Part shown: piece by piece, positions 1 through 8,044 of the stretch | How the letters are laid out: the number at the start of each line of letters is the position of its first letter | How positions within the stretch are numbered: position 1 is the stretch's first letter | Assembly (NCBI GenBank): GCA_012727685.1 | Contig: JAAYGO010000182.1 | Span: forward strand, 1 to 30,125 | Reading direction: 5' to 3' | DNA: 30,125 bases | DNA from: Bacillota bacterium | GTDB lineage: Bacteria; Bacillota; Dethiobacteria; DTU022 | Made by a program: the position numbers and the translations under genes | Notes under the pieces: model-generated | What the model was told of the DNA's origin: nothing | Databases searched by the model: none | What the model saw: only the letters and a program-made list of their open reading frames with translations

Positions 1-1
1 C

Positions 2-955
2 GCCCTGATCGACCGCAGCGGGGAGCTGGTCTATGCCGATTGCCGCCGCAACGACGGCGGTCCCATCGAGGCTGTGCAGAAGATCTTTGCCGGGGCGAAA
101 ATCGATTGCTATCCGGTAGCAGCCGCGGGAACTACCGGTTCAGGAAGGCATCTGGCCGCGGTGATTATCGGCGCCGATACGGTGGTGAACGAGATTACCG
201 CCCACGCCCTGGCGGCCCGGACCGTGGAACCGGCAGTGCAGACGGTCATTGATATCGGCGGGCAGGACTCCAAGATCATTTACCTTAAAAACGGGGTGTC
301 CGTGGGGTTCAACATGAACACGGTCTGCGCAGCCGGCACCGGCTCATTCCTCGATCACCAGGCCGCCCGCCTGGGCTTGCCGGTTGAAGAGCTGGGGCAC
401 TATGCCCTCCGTTCCACAAGCCCGGTGGCCATTGCCGGCCGCTGCGGGGTTTTCGCGGAATCGGACTTAATTCATAAACAGCAGTTGGGCTACCGCAAGG
501 AAGATCTGATCGCCGGCCTCTGCCTGGCGCTGGCCAAGAACTATATTACCAACGTGGCGCGCAGCCGCAAGGTTGAACCGGTTGTCCTTTTCCAGGGCGG
601 AGTGGCAGCCAATGTGGGGATGCGCTGGGCCCTGGAAAAGTTGCTTAACGTGAAGCTGCAGGTCCCGCCCCATTACCAGGTCATGGGTGCCTTAGGAGCT
701 GCCCTTCTGGCCCGGAGCCGGCACCGTGATGGCAAAATCAGGGAAACGCGGTGCCGCGGCGCCCGGGAGGTAGCCGGTGCCGACTTTCAAGTGAAAGGTT
801 TTATCTGCCGCGATTGCGCCAACAGCTGCGAGCTGAGCGAGCTCTACGCCGACGGGGTGCTGGCAGGCCGCTGGGGCAGCCGCTGCGGCAAATGGGCAGA
901 CCTGGAGCGGAGGCAACCGGAAAGAGTGCAGGAGAAAACGAGGGCGTTCACTTAG
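2..955 (+). CDS. Acyl-CoA dehydratase activase (BadF/BadG/BcrA/BcrD ATPase family), 5'-truncated
   Basis: The reading frame is open from the window edge, so the true start lies upstream; 317 residues are visible. Family members are ASKHA-fold ATPases with an Fe-S cluster that use ATP hydrolysis to inject an electron into a 2-hydroxyacyl-CoA dehydratase or aryl-CoA reductase in the cytoplasm. Visible family motifs are GTTGSGR, the phosphate-2 motif DIGGQDSK, CAAGTGSFLD, GRCGVFAESD (the Cys of the CAAG and GRCG segments are the usual cluster ligands) and GGVAAN near the C-terminus. After the ATPase fold there is a Cys-rich end, C-x2-C-x3-C at bases 806-829 and another Cys at 884-886, as in proteins that continue into or partner with a DUF2229-type dehydratase-related domain. 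It stops before any such domain. Whether one or two ATPase domains exist cannot be judged here. No partner dehydratase is in the window. Confidence 0.88.
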   Translation, partial: ALIDRSGELVYADCRRNDGGPIEAVQKIFAGAKIDCYPVAAAGTTGSGRHLAAVIIGADTVVNEITAHALAARTVEPAVQTVIDIGGQDSKIIYLKNGVSVGFNMNTVCAAGTGSFLDHQAARLGLPVEELGHYALRSTSPVAIAGRCGVFAESDLIHKQQLGYRKEDLIAGLCLALAKNYITNVARSRKVEPVVLFQGGVAANVGMRWALEKLLNVKLQVPPHYQVMGALGAALLARSRHRDGKIRETRCRGAREVAGADFQVKGFICRDCANSCELSELYADGVLAGRWGSRCGKWADLERRQPERVQEKTRAFT

Positions 956-978
956 CCTGACACGATTGACATTTTTCA

Positions 979-1007
979 TTGCCAATCACCGGGAACTATG
1001 CTATACT
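979..1007 (+). promoter_or_regulatory. Probable SigA promoter of the rpsB-tsf operon
   Basis: A TTGCCA hexamer (979-984) lies 17 bases before TATACT (1002-1007), and TGC directly precedes the -10, giving an extended -10 element. A perfect TTGACA at 966-971 is too far away (30 bases) to be the -35 of this -10. Transcription would start near 1014, leaving a leader of about 120 bases before rpsB. Confidence 0.7.
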
Positions 1008-1029
1008 ACGTTTTGGCATTTTACTACAC

Positions 1030-1100
1030 ACGTCCGGCGAGCCCAAGGTTCCGGGTCGGTCGCCTGATGCGGCCGTGGAACCGGCATTGAACCGTTGACG
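1030..1100 (+). ncRNA. Structured rpsB 5' leader, candidate S2 autoregulatory element
   Basis: Within the predicted leader, GGTTCC (1047-1052) pairs with GGAACC (1077-1082), and inside it CGGTCG (1057-1062) pairs with CGGCCG (1070-1075, one G-U pair) around a 7-base loop. CGTC (1031-1034) could pair with GACG (1097-1100) to close a larger structure. Bacterial rpsB leaders are often bound by ribosomal protein S2 to repress their own operon. That this one is such an element is inference from position and folding, and I cannot match it to a specific RNA family. There is no U-tract, so control would act on translation rather than termination. Confidence 0.45.
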
Positions 1101-1134
1101 ATGGGATAAACCAATTAAGGAGGCAGTATTATCG

Positions 1135-1977
1135 ATGGCTGTAGTAACCATGAAACAGTTGTTGGAAGCGGGGGTTCATTTCGGACACCAGACCCGCCGC
1201 TGGAATCCGAAAATGAAGCCCTACATTTTCACCGAAAGAAACGGCATCTACATCATTGACCTTCAGAAAACGGTTAAGCTGATGGAAGTCGCCTACAATT
1301 TTGTCCGCGATATCGCGGCGCAGGGCGGAAGCATTATTTTCGTCGGCACTAAAAAACAGGCCCAGGAGTCAATTCAGGCGGAAGCGGATAGATGCGGCAT
1401 GCATTATGTCAATCAGCGCTGGCTCGGCGGCATGCTAACCAATTTTAGAACCATTCGCCAGCGCATCGACCGCATGTTCGAGCTGGAAAAGATGGAGCAG
1501 GACGGCACCTTTGAGCGCCTGCCCAAAAAGGAAGTGCAGACCCTGCGCCATGAGTATGCAAAGCTGATCAAGTTCCTGGGCGGAATCCGCCATATGAATC
1601 AACTGCCTGACGCCATCTACGTGGTTGATCCGCGCAAGGAGAGAATCGCTGTTGCGGAAGCCCGGAAACTGGGCATACCGATTGTCGCCATTGTTGACAG
1701 CAACTGCGATCCCGATGAGATCGATTACATTATTCCCGGCAACGACGATGCGATTCGGGCGATCAAATTAATTTCCTCCTGCATCGCTGATGCCTGCCTG
1801 GAAGGAAAACGGAGCCTGGAAATCCCTGAAGAGATGGAGCAAATGGGTGATGGCGGCGCCGCTGTTTCCGAAGCGGAACCGGTTTTACCTCCATCCGAGG
1901 CTGAAGATGAAGCGGGAGAGGCGGAAGCGGCCGTAGAAGGCTGGGAAATGCAGGCGGAGGAAACTGGGGAAGAATAG
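1135..1977 (+). CDS. rpsB: 30S ribosomal protein S2
   Basis: This is a small-subunit ribosomal protein needed for recruiting S1-like factors and for late 30S assembly. The start is a canonical MAVVTMKQLLEAGVHFGHQTRRW, with AAGGAGG (1117-1123) 11 bases upstream of ATG. Further S2 signatures are RNGIYIIDLQKT, FVGTKKQAQ, the RWLGGMLTNF motif, and VDPRKE and AIVDSNCDP in the second half. At 280 residues it is longer than the roughly 230-240 of typical S2. The excess is a C-terminal tail of about 50 residues that is strongly acidic and Ala/Glu-rich, probably disordered. It is followed after 51 bases by tsf, the classic rpsB-tsf pair, and preceded by its own promoter and folded leader. Confidence 0.98.
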   Translation: MAVVTMKQLLEAGVHFGHQTRRWNPKMKPYIFTERNGIYIIDLQKTVKLMEVAYNFVRDIAAQGGSIIFVGTKKQAQESIQAEADRCGMHYVNQRWLGGMLTNFRTIRQRIDRMFELEKMEQDGTFERLPKKEVQTLRHEYAKLIKFLGGIRHMNQLPDAIYVVDPRKERIAVAEARKLGIPIVAIVDSNCDPDEIDYIIPGNDDAIRAIKLISSCIADACLEGKRSLEIPEEMEQMGDGGAAVSEAEPVLPPSEAEDEAGEAEAAVEGWEMQAEETGEE

Positions 1978-2028
1978 GTTCAGTGTGATCGTTAGTGAAA
2001 GCTTTTTGACCTTAGGGAGGGAATAAAG

Positions 2029-2652
2029 TTGCAGATAGATGCTCAAGCGGTTAAGGCACTGCGTGAAAAAACCGGTGCAGGGATGATGGATTGTAAAAAG
2101 GCACTGGTGGAAGCCGGTGGAGATGAAGAAAAAGCGATCACCATTTTGCGGGAAAAGGGACTGGCGGCGGCAGCGAAGCGGGCCGGACGGATTGCGGCAG
2201 AAGGCATGGTGGAATCGTATATTCACCTCGGCGGCAGGGTCGGTGTCCTGGTGGAAGTCAATTGTGAGACCGATTTTGTGGCCCGGAATGAACAGTTCCG
2301 TACCTTTGTCAAGGATATTTGCCTGCAGATTGCGGCAACCAACCCCGCCTATTTGAGCAAAGAGGATGTGCCGGCGGAGGTCCTGGAGAAGGAGCGGCAG
2401 ATACTGCGCACCCAGGCTTTAAACGAAGGAAAGCCGGAGAAAGTGATCGATAAAATCGTCGAAGGCCGGATCGAGAAGTTTTATAAGGAAAACTGTCTCC
2501 TGGAACAGCCGTTTATCCGCGATCAAGAGGTCACGATCAAAGATCTTCTTGTCTCCCTGATTGCCAAAATCGGTGAAAACATCGTGATCAGGCGCTACAG
2601 CCGCTTTGCGCTGGGCGAGGGGATCACGGAGTCCCCAGGCAGCAGCAGCTAA
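2029..2652 (+). CDS. tsf: Elongation factor Ts
   Basis: This is the guanine-nucleotide exchange factor that releases GDP from EF-Tu. The TTG start has AGGGAGGG (2014-2021) 7 bases upstream and gives the expected N-terminus MQIDAQAVKALREKTGAGMM. Diagnostic signatures are TGAGMMDCKKAL (the UBA-like N-domain) at about residues 16-27, LREKGLAAAAKRAGR, and CETDFVARN in the core domain. At 207 residues it is the short form common in Clostridia and Thermus, with one core subdomain rather than the two of the 280-residue E. coli protein. It is co-transcribed with rpsB, and a strong intrinsic terminator follows the stop within 15 bases. Confidence 0.97.
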   Translation: MQIDAQAVKALREKTGAGMMDCKKALVEAGGDEEKAITILREKGLAAAAKRAGRIAAEGMVESYIHLGGRVGVLVEVNCETDFVARNEQFRTFVKDICLQIAATNPAYLSKEDVPAEVLEKERQILRTQALNEGKPEKVIDKIVEGRIEKFYKENCLLEQPFIRDQEVTIKDLLVSLIAKIGENIVIRRYSRFALGEGITESPGSSS

Positions 2653-2666
2653 GGGAATGCTCTTAC

Positions 2667-2699
2667 AAAAAAGAACACTGTCGCGGTGTTCTTTTTTTC
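2667..2699 (+). terminator. Rho-independent terminator after tsf
   Basis: AAGAACAC (2671-2678) pairs perfectly with GTGTTCTT (2686-2693) around a 7-base loop. The stem can be extended by the flanking A-run and T-run and is followed by a T-rich tract to 2699. It separates rpsB-tsf from pyrH-frr. Because pyrH has no obvious promoter of its own, partial read-through is likely. Confidence 0.88.
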
Positions 2700-2763
2700 T
2701 AGGCAGCAGGGTTATGGTAGCCAATTGTCGAAATTATCCTTGGTTCAACCTGGAGGTAGAGTT

Positions 2764-3495
2764 GTGCAAGAGCCAGCAAGTAAACCAGTATATAAACGGG
2801 TTGTCCTCAAGCTGAGCGGTGAAGCCCTGGCCGGTAAGCTCGGCTTCGGCATTGACCAGGAAGTTTTAGAAAGTATCGCTTTACAGATCAAGGAGATCCT
2901 TGAACACGGCGTTGAAATTGCAGTGGTGGTCGGAGGCGGCAATATCTGGCGCGGCGCCCCCGCCGGGAAGAAGGGCATGGATCGCGCCACAGCCGACTAC
3001 ATGGGCATGCTGGCCACCGTGATCAACGCACTGGCCTTGCAGGACGCCCTGGAGAGACACTTGGTCGATACCCGCGTCCAGACTGCCCTGGAAATGCGGC
3101 AGGTCGCCGAGCCTTATATCAGGCGCCGGGCCATCCGCCACCTGGAAAAGGGACGGGTAGTCATCTTTGCCGGAGGCACTGGAAACCCGTATTTTTCAAC
3201 AGACACTACCGCCGCCCTCCGCGCGGCGGAAATTGAAGCCGAAGTGATCCTGCTGGCCAAGGGAAAGGTAGACGCAGTTTACGATGCGGATCCCCTTAAA
3301 AACCCGAACGCCAACCGCTTTACCGAGCTGGATTACATCGAAGTGATTAAACGGGGCTTGGGAGTGATGGATTCCACCGCCGCCTCTCTATGCATGGACA
3401 ACCAGATCAAGCTGGTTGTTTTCGGGTTAAACCCCGGCAATATTAAAAAAGTGATTATGGGAGAACAAATCGGTACCGTGATCAAGGGTGGGTGA
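2764..3495 (+). CDS. pyrH: UMP kinase
   Basis: The product phosphorylates UMP to UDP with ATP in pyrimidine nucleotide synthesis; it is a hexameric amino-acid-kinase-fold enzyme in the cytoplasm. I place the start at GTG 2764, with TGGAGGT (2751-2757) 6 bases upstream, giving 243 residues, the normal family length. An upstream ATG at 2686 sits in the tsf terminator and would add a spurious extension. Motifs: VVLKLSGEAL at the N-terminus, VVGGGNIWRG (phosphate-binding), MDRATADYMGMLATVINALALQ, RRAIRHLEKGRVVIFAGGTGNP, DAVYDADP and a late MDSTA. frr follows essentially without a gap, so the two are translated from one message. Confidence 0.96.
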   Translation: MQEPASKPVYKRVVLKLSGEALAGKLGFGIDQEVLESIALQIKEILEHGVEIAVVVGGGNIWRGAPAGKKGMDRATADYMGMLATVINALALQDALERHLVDTRVQTALEMRQVAEPYIRRRAIRHLEKGRVVIFAGGTGNPYFSTDTTAALRAAEIEAEVILLAKGKVDAVYDADPLKNPNANRFTELDYIEVIKRGLGVMDSTAASLCMDNQIKLVVFGLNPGNIKKVIMGEQIGTVIKGG

Positions 3496-3499
3496 GAAA

Positions 3500-4057
3500 T
3501 TGTTTGAGGAGATTTATAGCGAAGCCGAAGAACGCATGAATAAGGTAATCGCCGCCTTTCAAAGGGAGCTGGCTGGCATCCGTGCCGGCAGGGCTTCTCC
3601 CGCACTGATGGATCGCATCGAGGTCAATTATTACGACACTCTGACACCTTTAAAGCAGTTGGCCAGTATTGCCGCGCCGGAGCCGCGGTTGCTGGTTATT
3701 CAGCCGTGGGACAGGAGCTCCATACCGGAGATTGAAAAGGCGATTCTTAAATCCGATCTCGGTTTGACGCCAACCAATGACGGCACGGTGATCAGGCTTT
3801 CTATCCCGCAGCTTACGGAAGAACGGCGGCGGGAGCTGGTGAAACTGGTGCGTAAAAAGGCGGAGGAGAGCAAAGTCGGGATCCGGAATATCCGCCGGGA
3901 CGCCAACGAAGAGATCAAGCAACTGGAGAAAACCGGGGATTTATCGGAGGATGAACGCCGCCGTTGCCAGGACGAGATCCAAGAGTTAACTGATGAAAAA
4001 ATTAAGGAAATTGACGCCGTCCTTGAGCTTAAAGAAAACGAAATCATGGAAATATAA
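3500..4057 (+). CDS. frr: Ribosome recycling factor
   Basis: Together with EF-G this factor splits post-termination ribosomes. The sequence from MFEEIYSEAEERMNK onward matches the family start, and RAGRASPALMDRIEVNYYDT plus the helical C-terminal segment RREL..VRKKAEESKVGIRNIRRDAN are diagnostic. I prefer TTG 3500 (185 residues, the usual length), with GGTGG (3487-3491) 8 bases upstream. An in-frame GTG at 3488 would overlap pyrH by 8 bases and give 189 residues but has no properly spaced ribosome site. The pyrH-frr-uppS order is standard in Firmicutes. Confidence 0.96.
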   Translation: MFEEIYSEAEERMNKVIAAFQRELAGIRAGRASPALMDRIEVNYYDTLTPLKQLASIAAPEPRLLVIQPWDRSSIPEIEKAILKSDLGLTPTNDGTVIRLSIPQLTEERRRELVKLVRKKAEESKVGIRNIRRDANEEIKQLEKTGDLSEDERRRCQDEIQELTDEKIKEIDAVLELKENEIMEI

Positions 4058-4109
4058 CGCCCCTATTGAACAACTGCGGGGTGCATAGGGCGGGGGGCGG
4101 AGTAACTCA

Positions 4110-4143
4110 AGCGGCTCTCTTCAGTTGCATGGAGGGAGCCGCT
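4110..4143 (+). promoter_or_regulatory. Hairpin in the frr-uppS spacer
   Basis: AGCGGCTC (4110-4117) and GAGCCGCT (4136-4143) are perfect 8-base inverted arms around an 18-base loop, ending 20 bases before the uppS start. There is no T-run, so it is not a standard terminator. It could be an RNA-processing or translation-control structure, or mRNA protection at the operon joint. The rest of the spacer is G-rich (4088-4100). Function is not established. Confidence 0.4.
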
Positions 4144-4163
4144 ATCATTGAACGGGTGATCGG

Positions 4164-4919
4164 ATGACAGATTTCAACACACAGGAACAACAGGAGCAGG
4201 CTCTGCTGCAGAAGATTGATCGCACGCGTATTCCCGCTCACATTGCCATGATCATGGACGGCAACGGCCGCTGGGCCAGGGAACGGGGTTTGCCCCGCTC
4301 CGCCGGGCACAGGCAGGGTGTGGAAACGGTGCGCGAGGTGGTCAGCTACAGCCACGGTCTCGGGGTAAAAGTACTGACCTTGTTTGCTTTCTCCACTGAA
4401 AACTGGAACCGGCCGCCGTGGGAAATCAACTTTTTGATGAGCCTGCCCGAACAGTATCTGCACACGGAACTGCCTAAACTGGTTGAGAAGAACGTGCAGA
4501 TCAACCTGATCGGCGACCCCGAAAGGCTGCCGGTGCAGGTTAGAAAAGCGATCGCCGAAGGCCGGGAAGCGACCCGCCGCAACACCGGCATGATTTTAAA
4601 TTTTGCTTTAAATTACGGGGGGCGCATGGAAATAGTGCGGGCGGCACAGGCGCTGGTCAACGATGTCCTTTCCGGGAAGACCGATGCAAGGGTTGATGAA
4701 GGGAAATTTTCTTCTTATCTATACACAGCGGCCATTCCGGATCCGGATCTGTTGATCCGCACCAGCGGCGAACACCGGATCAGCAACTTTTTGCTCTGGC
4801 AGCTTGCCTATAGTGAACTGTGGTTTACAAAGGTTTACTGGCCCGATTTTAACCGGCTGCACCTGCTGCAGGCCATTTATGATTACCAGCAGCGACAGCG
4901 GCGGTTCGGGAAGATCTAA
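4164..4919 (+). CDS. uppS: Undecaprenyl diphosphate synthase (cis-prenyltransferase)
   Basis: The enzyme condenses farnesyl diphosphate with eight isopentenyl diphosphates to make the C55 lipid carrier for peptidoglycan and wall polymers. The N-terminal motif IMDGNGRWARERG at about residues 29-41 carries the catalytic Asp. Also visible are GHRQG, FAFSTENWNRP, and the C-terminal RTSGEHRISNFLLWQLAYSEL, which binds the diphosphate and Mg2+. The 251-residue length is normal. It precedes cdsA, dxr and rseP as in B. subtilis, placing isoprenoid synthesis (dxr, ispG) and its lipid-carrier product in one cluster. Confidence 0.97.
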   Translation: MTDFNTQEQQEQALLQKIDRTRIPAHIAMIMDGNGRWARERGLPRSAGHRQGVETVREVVSYSHGLGVKVLTLFAFSTENWNRPPWEINFLMSLPEQYLHTELPKLVEKNVQINLIGDPERLPVQVRKAIAEGREATRRNTGMILNFALNYGGRMEIVRAAQALVNDVLSGKTDARVDEGKFSSYLYTAAIPDPDLLIRTSGEHRISNFLLWQLAYSELWFTKVYWPDFNRLHLLQAIYDYQQRQRRFGKI

Positions 4920-4985
4920 GTCCTTGGCGAAAGCCTCGGCAACAAGAGTAGCAGTTTCAATGGACAAAGTAAGGGTGGTGCACAG

Positions 4986-5783
4986 ATGTTACGTCTGCGC
5001 GTAATCTCGGCAATGGTGGCCATACCGATAGTGCTGGGGGCAGTTTACCTCGGCGGGCTGTGGTTTGCCCTCCTCTTGCTGTTAATTCTTAACCTGGGCA
5101 TGCGGGAATACGCCGCCATGCTCAAGTCCGCAGGTGCCAGCCTGTCGCCATTCATTGGCTACCTAGGGGTTTCCGCCATCCTGGCTCTGATTTATTGCCG
5201 GGCCGATGCCTGGATTTTTCCGCTCATCATTTTACTTTTCCTGGCCCTGTTTACGGCTACAATGGCCTGCTATCCGCGAGTGCAGCTCTGGGAATCAGCT
5301 TTGTACTTATGGGGCATAATTTACCTGGGCGGCCTTGGTGGATTTTTACTGTTGATCCGGCAGTTTTCCCCGGCCGGGATGCTGTTTCTGATCGTGCTTC
5401 TGGTCGGGGTCTGGGCTAACGACAGCTTTGCTTATTTCATCGGGATCAAATGGGGCCGGCATAAACTGGCACCCTCCGTCAGTCCGAACAAGTCCATTGA
5501 GGGTGCGGTGGCCGGCATTGGCGGAACGATGTTGCTCGGTGCCGCGGCTGCCCTCTTCCTGCCGCGGCTGTTGCCCTTGGGCCTAGTTCAGGTTCTCCTG
5601 CTGGCGGCAGGGATCGCGGTTTTTGCCCAGCTCGGAGATTTAATGGAGTCGGCGCTGAAACGGCAGTTCAAGGTAAAAGATTCGGGCCATCTGATCCCCG
5701 GGCACGGCGGGATCATGGACCGGATCGACAGCGTGATCGTGGCTGCTCCTTTTGTTTACTATTTTATGATCTTTGGCGGTTAA
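4986..5783 (+). CDS. cdsA: Phosphatidate cytidylyltransferase (CDP-diglyceride synthase)
   Basis: This integral membrane enzyme makes CDP-diacylglycerol from CTP and phosphatidic acid, the branch point for phospholipid synthesis. The protein is almost entirely hydrophobic segments (roughly eight predicted membrane helices over 265 residues). It ends with the CdsA signature, here S-A-L-K-R...KDSGHLIPGHGGIMDRIDS, containing the Asp residues for metal binding. ATG 4986 follows an AAGGGTGG ribosome site. It lies between uppS and dxr with 66- and 55-base spacers; no terminator is visible, so a single operon is likely. Confidence 0.96.
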   Translation: MLRLRVISAMVAIPIVLGAVYLGGLWFALLLLLILNLGMREYAAMLKSAGASLSPFIGYLGVSAILALIYCRADAWIFPLIILLFLALFTATMACYPRVQLWESALYLWGIIYLGGLGGFLLLIRQFSPAGMLFLIVLLVGVWANDSFAYFIGIKWGRHKLAPSVSPNKSIEGAVAGIGGTMLLGAAAALFLPRLLPLGLVQVLLLAAGIAVFAQLGDLMESALKRQFKVKDSGHLIPGHGGIMDRIDSVIVAAPFVYYFMIFGG

Positions 5784-5838
5784 AAAAACAAATGGCACAG
5801 TATATATAGATTAACGGGCAGGGGAGAAGGCAGATCTT

Positions 5839-6999
5839 ATGGCAAAGCGGATCGCGATCCTGGGTTCCACCGGATCGATCGGACAGCAAACACTCGCGGT
5901 CATTGCATCACTGGGCCCCGCTTACCAGGTGGTAGCTTTAACCGCCGGACAGAATGCCGCCTTGCTCGCGGACCAGGTGAGGCGTTTTCAACCGCAGTTG
6001 GCGGTGCTGAGCGATAATCAGGCCGCGGCAGCGCTGGCTCAAGAGCTGCAGGGATTCCCCTGCCGGGTTGAGTCCGGTGCAGAAGGCCAGGTGCTGGCGG
6101 CTACATGGCCGGAGGCCGATTTAATTGTCGCCGCGCTGGTTGGTTTCAGTGGCTTTGAACCGGTTTTGGCGGCACTCACGGCAGGCAAGCGGGTAGCCCT
6201 GGCCAACAAGGAATCACTGGTTGTGGGCGGGGAACTGCTGGCGGCCAAAGGGCTGCTCAAGCAGGAGTTGATTATCCCGGTGGACAGCGAACATGCGGCC
6301 ATCAGGCAGTGTCTCGGGAGTGCGCCGCCCGATCAGGTTTACCAGATCTGGTTGACCGCATCGGGCGGACCGTTTCGCGGCTGGACAAGAGAACAGTTAA
6401 AGGCGGTCACGCCGGAGCAGGCACTGGCCCATCCCAACTGGCGCATGGGAGCAAAAATCACGGTGGATTCGGCCACATTAATGAATAAAGGCTTTGAAGT
6501 ATTGGAGGCGCGCTGGCTGTTCGGATTGCACCTGGAGCAAATCCGGGTTGTGATCCACCCGCAGAGCATTGTTCATTCCGCAGTGGAATTTATTGACGGC
6601 AGCATTATCGCCCAGCTAAGCAAACCCGACATGCGGCTGCCGATTCAGAACGCCTTAACCTTTCCGGAAAGGCAGGAGTCCAGGGTGGAGCGCTTGAGCC
6701 TTTTTGGGTGTGAACTGAGCTTTAGCGAGCCTGATACGGCCTCGTTCCCCTGCCTTGATCTGGCGTATAAAGCCTGCGCCGCAGGAGGGACTCTCCCGGC
6801 CTGCCTCAATGCGGCCAACGAGATCGCCGTGGCCCATTTCTTGCAAGGAGAGCTGGCGTTTAACGACATTCCCGTAGTGGTGGACGCGGTCCTGCAAAAA
6901 CACGATCCGGTTTACCTCCCCGGAATAGAGCAGATTAAGGCTGCCGACCGCTGGGCCCGCCGGGAAGCGCGGCATCTGATTGCAAAGATGAGCAAATAG
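5839..6999 (+). CDS. dxr: 1-deoxy-D-xylulose-5-phosphate reductoisomerase
   Basis: This is the second, committed step of the non-mevalonate (MEP) isoprenoid pathway, converting DXP to MEP with NADPH and a divalent metal. The N-terminal Rossmann motif is ILGSTGSIG at residues 6-14. LANKESLVVGG, the metal-site motif VDSEHAAI, the flexible loop TASGGPFRGW, HPNWRMGAKITVDSATLMNKGFE and HPQSIVHS all match the family. Length 386 is typical. Together with ispG downstream and uppS upstream it gives the cluster an isoprenoid-to-wall theme. Confidence 0.98.
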   Translation: MAKRIAILGSTGSIGQQTLAVIASLGPAYQVVALTAGQNAALLADQVRRFQPQLAVLSDNQAAAALAQELQGFPCRVESGAEGQVLAATWPEADLIVAALVGFSGFEPVLAALTAGKRVALANKESLVVGGELLAAKGLLKQELIIPVDSEHAAIRQCLGSAPPDQVYQIWLTASGGPFRGWTREQLKAVTPEQALAHPNWRMGAKITVDSATLMNKGFEVLEARWLFGLHLEQIRVVIHPQSIVHSAVEFIDGSIIAQLSKPDMRLPIQNALTFPERQESRVERLSLFGCELSFSEPDTASFPCLDLAYKACAAGGTLPACLNAANEIAVAHFLQGELAFNDIPVVVDAVLQKHDPVYLPGIEQIKAADRWARREARHLIAKMSK

Positions 7000-7024
7000 C
7001 GGGAAGAAGGGAGTCAATGAACAG

Positions 7025-8044
7025 GTGCTCACGTTTATCGCCGCCGTATTCGTTTTTGGCATAACAGTTTTTGTTCACGAATTGGGCCACTTCATCCTGG
7101 CCCGGTTAAGCGGCATCAGGGTGCTGGAACTGGCACTCGGGCTTGGCCCCAAGCTAGTTGGCTTTCGCCGGAATGAGATCAATTATTCACTGCGCATCTT
7201 TCCCGTGGGCGGCTATTGCCGTATGCTGGGGGAGAGCCCGGAAGAAGCCAATGAACCAAACAGCTTTCCCAGCAAGCCGGCGCTCCACCGGGCCGCCGTT
7301 ATGGCAGTGGGCCCCTCGATGAACCTGTTATTGGCCTTGGTCATTTTATTTGTGATCTTTTTCTTTCTGGTGGGTACCCCGCGCACCGATACGACTATAC
7401 TGGGTCAGGTCTTCAAGGATTCCCCCGCTGCAGCGGCCGGCCTGCAGCCCGGCGACACTGTAATCTCCATTGATGCTGTGCCGGTGCACAACTGGGCGGA
7501 GATGGTGGCGCTGATCGAATCACGGCCTGACGAAACGGTGGCGATCGTGGTCCGGCGCGATGGCGAAGAGCTGGAATATGCTGTGCAGATCGAAGCGGTG
7601 CCCGAAGCGGGAAAAGGGATGATCGGGGTAGCAGCGCCGGTCCAAAAGTATCGTTTTGCCGCTTCCCTTGCGACCAGCCTGGAGCGTTTCGGGGATGTGA
7701 TCCTCTCCATGTATCATGTCATTACCGGGCAAGCCCCATTCGATGTGATCGGCCCGGTCGGCATCATTATTACGGTGGGGGAGGTGGCGCAGACCGGTTT
7801 TATCAACCTGCTCTGGTTGATGTCGCTGTTCAATATCAGTTTAGGCCTTCTCAACCTGCTGCCCGTTCCGGCTCTCGACGGCGGCCGCTTGCTCTTCATC
7901 CTGGTGGAAGCGATCCGGGGGCGCCCCCTTGACCCGGAAAAAGAAGCGTTAATTCATTTTATCGGCTTTGCCGTGTTAATGGTCTTGACTTTGCTGGTCA
8001 CTTACAACGATTTGCTGCGGTGGGATATTTTTCCTGGCCGGTAA
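7025..8044 (+). CDS. rseP: Site-2 protease RseP/RasP family, zinc metalloprotease
   Basis: This intramembrane metalloprotease cleaves membrane-bound anti-sigma factors and signal-peptide remnants. The zinc-binding HELGH is in the first transmembrane helix (about residues 18-22), a PDZ domain runs over roughly residues 125-195 (LQPGDTVISIDAVPV), and the second metal-ligand motif LLPVPALDGG is near residue 280. Four hydrophobic segments fit the 339-residue architecture. The GTG start at 7025 is forced by a stop codon 6 bases upstream in the same frame; GGGAG lies about 11 bases before it. It sits between dxr and ispG. Confidence 0.96.
   Translation: MLTFIAAVFVFGITVFVHELGHFILARLSGIRVLELALGLGPKLVGFRRNEINYSLRIFPVGGYCRMLGESPEEANEPNSFPSKPALHRAAVMAVGPSMNLLLALVILFVIFFFLVGTPRTDTTILGQVFKDSPAAAAGLQPGDTVISIDAVPVHNWAEMVALIESRPDETVAIVVRRDGEELEYAVQIEAVPEAGKGMIGVAAPVQKYRFAASLATSLERFGDVILSMYHVITGQAPFDVIGPVGIIITVGEVAQTGFINLLWLMSLFNISLGLLNLLPVPALDGGRLLFILVEAIRGRPLDPEKEALIHFIGFAVLMVLTLLVTYNDLLRWDIFPGR

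Noticed and set aside
966..1007. Perfect TTGACA at 966-971 as the rpsB -35
   Set aside because: It is 30 bases from TATACT and 25 from TATGCT. TTGCCA at 979-984 has the correct 17-base spacing.
2725..2732. Spo0A-box-like TTGTCGAA upstream of pyrH
   Set aside because: A 7-base box is expected a few times by chance in 30 kb on two strands, and pyrH is not a sporulation gene. No supporting promoter is seen.
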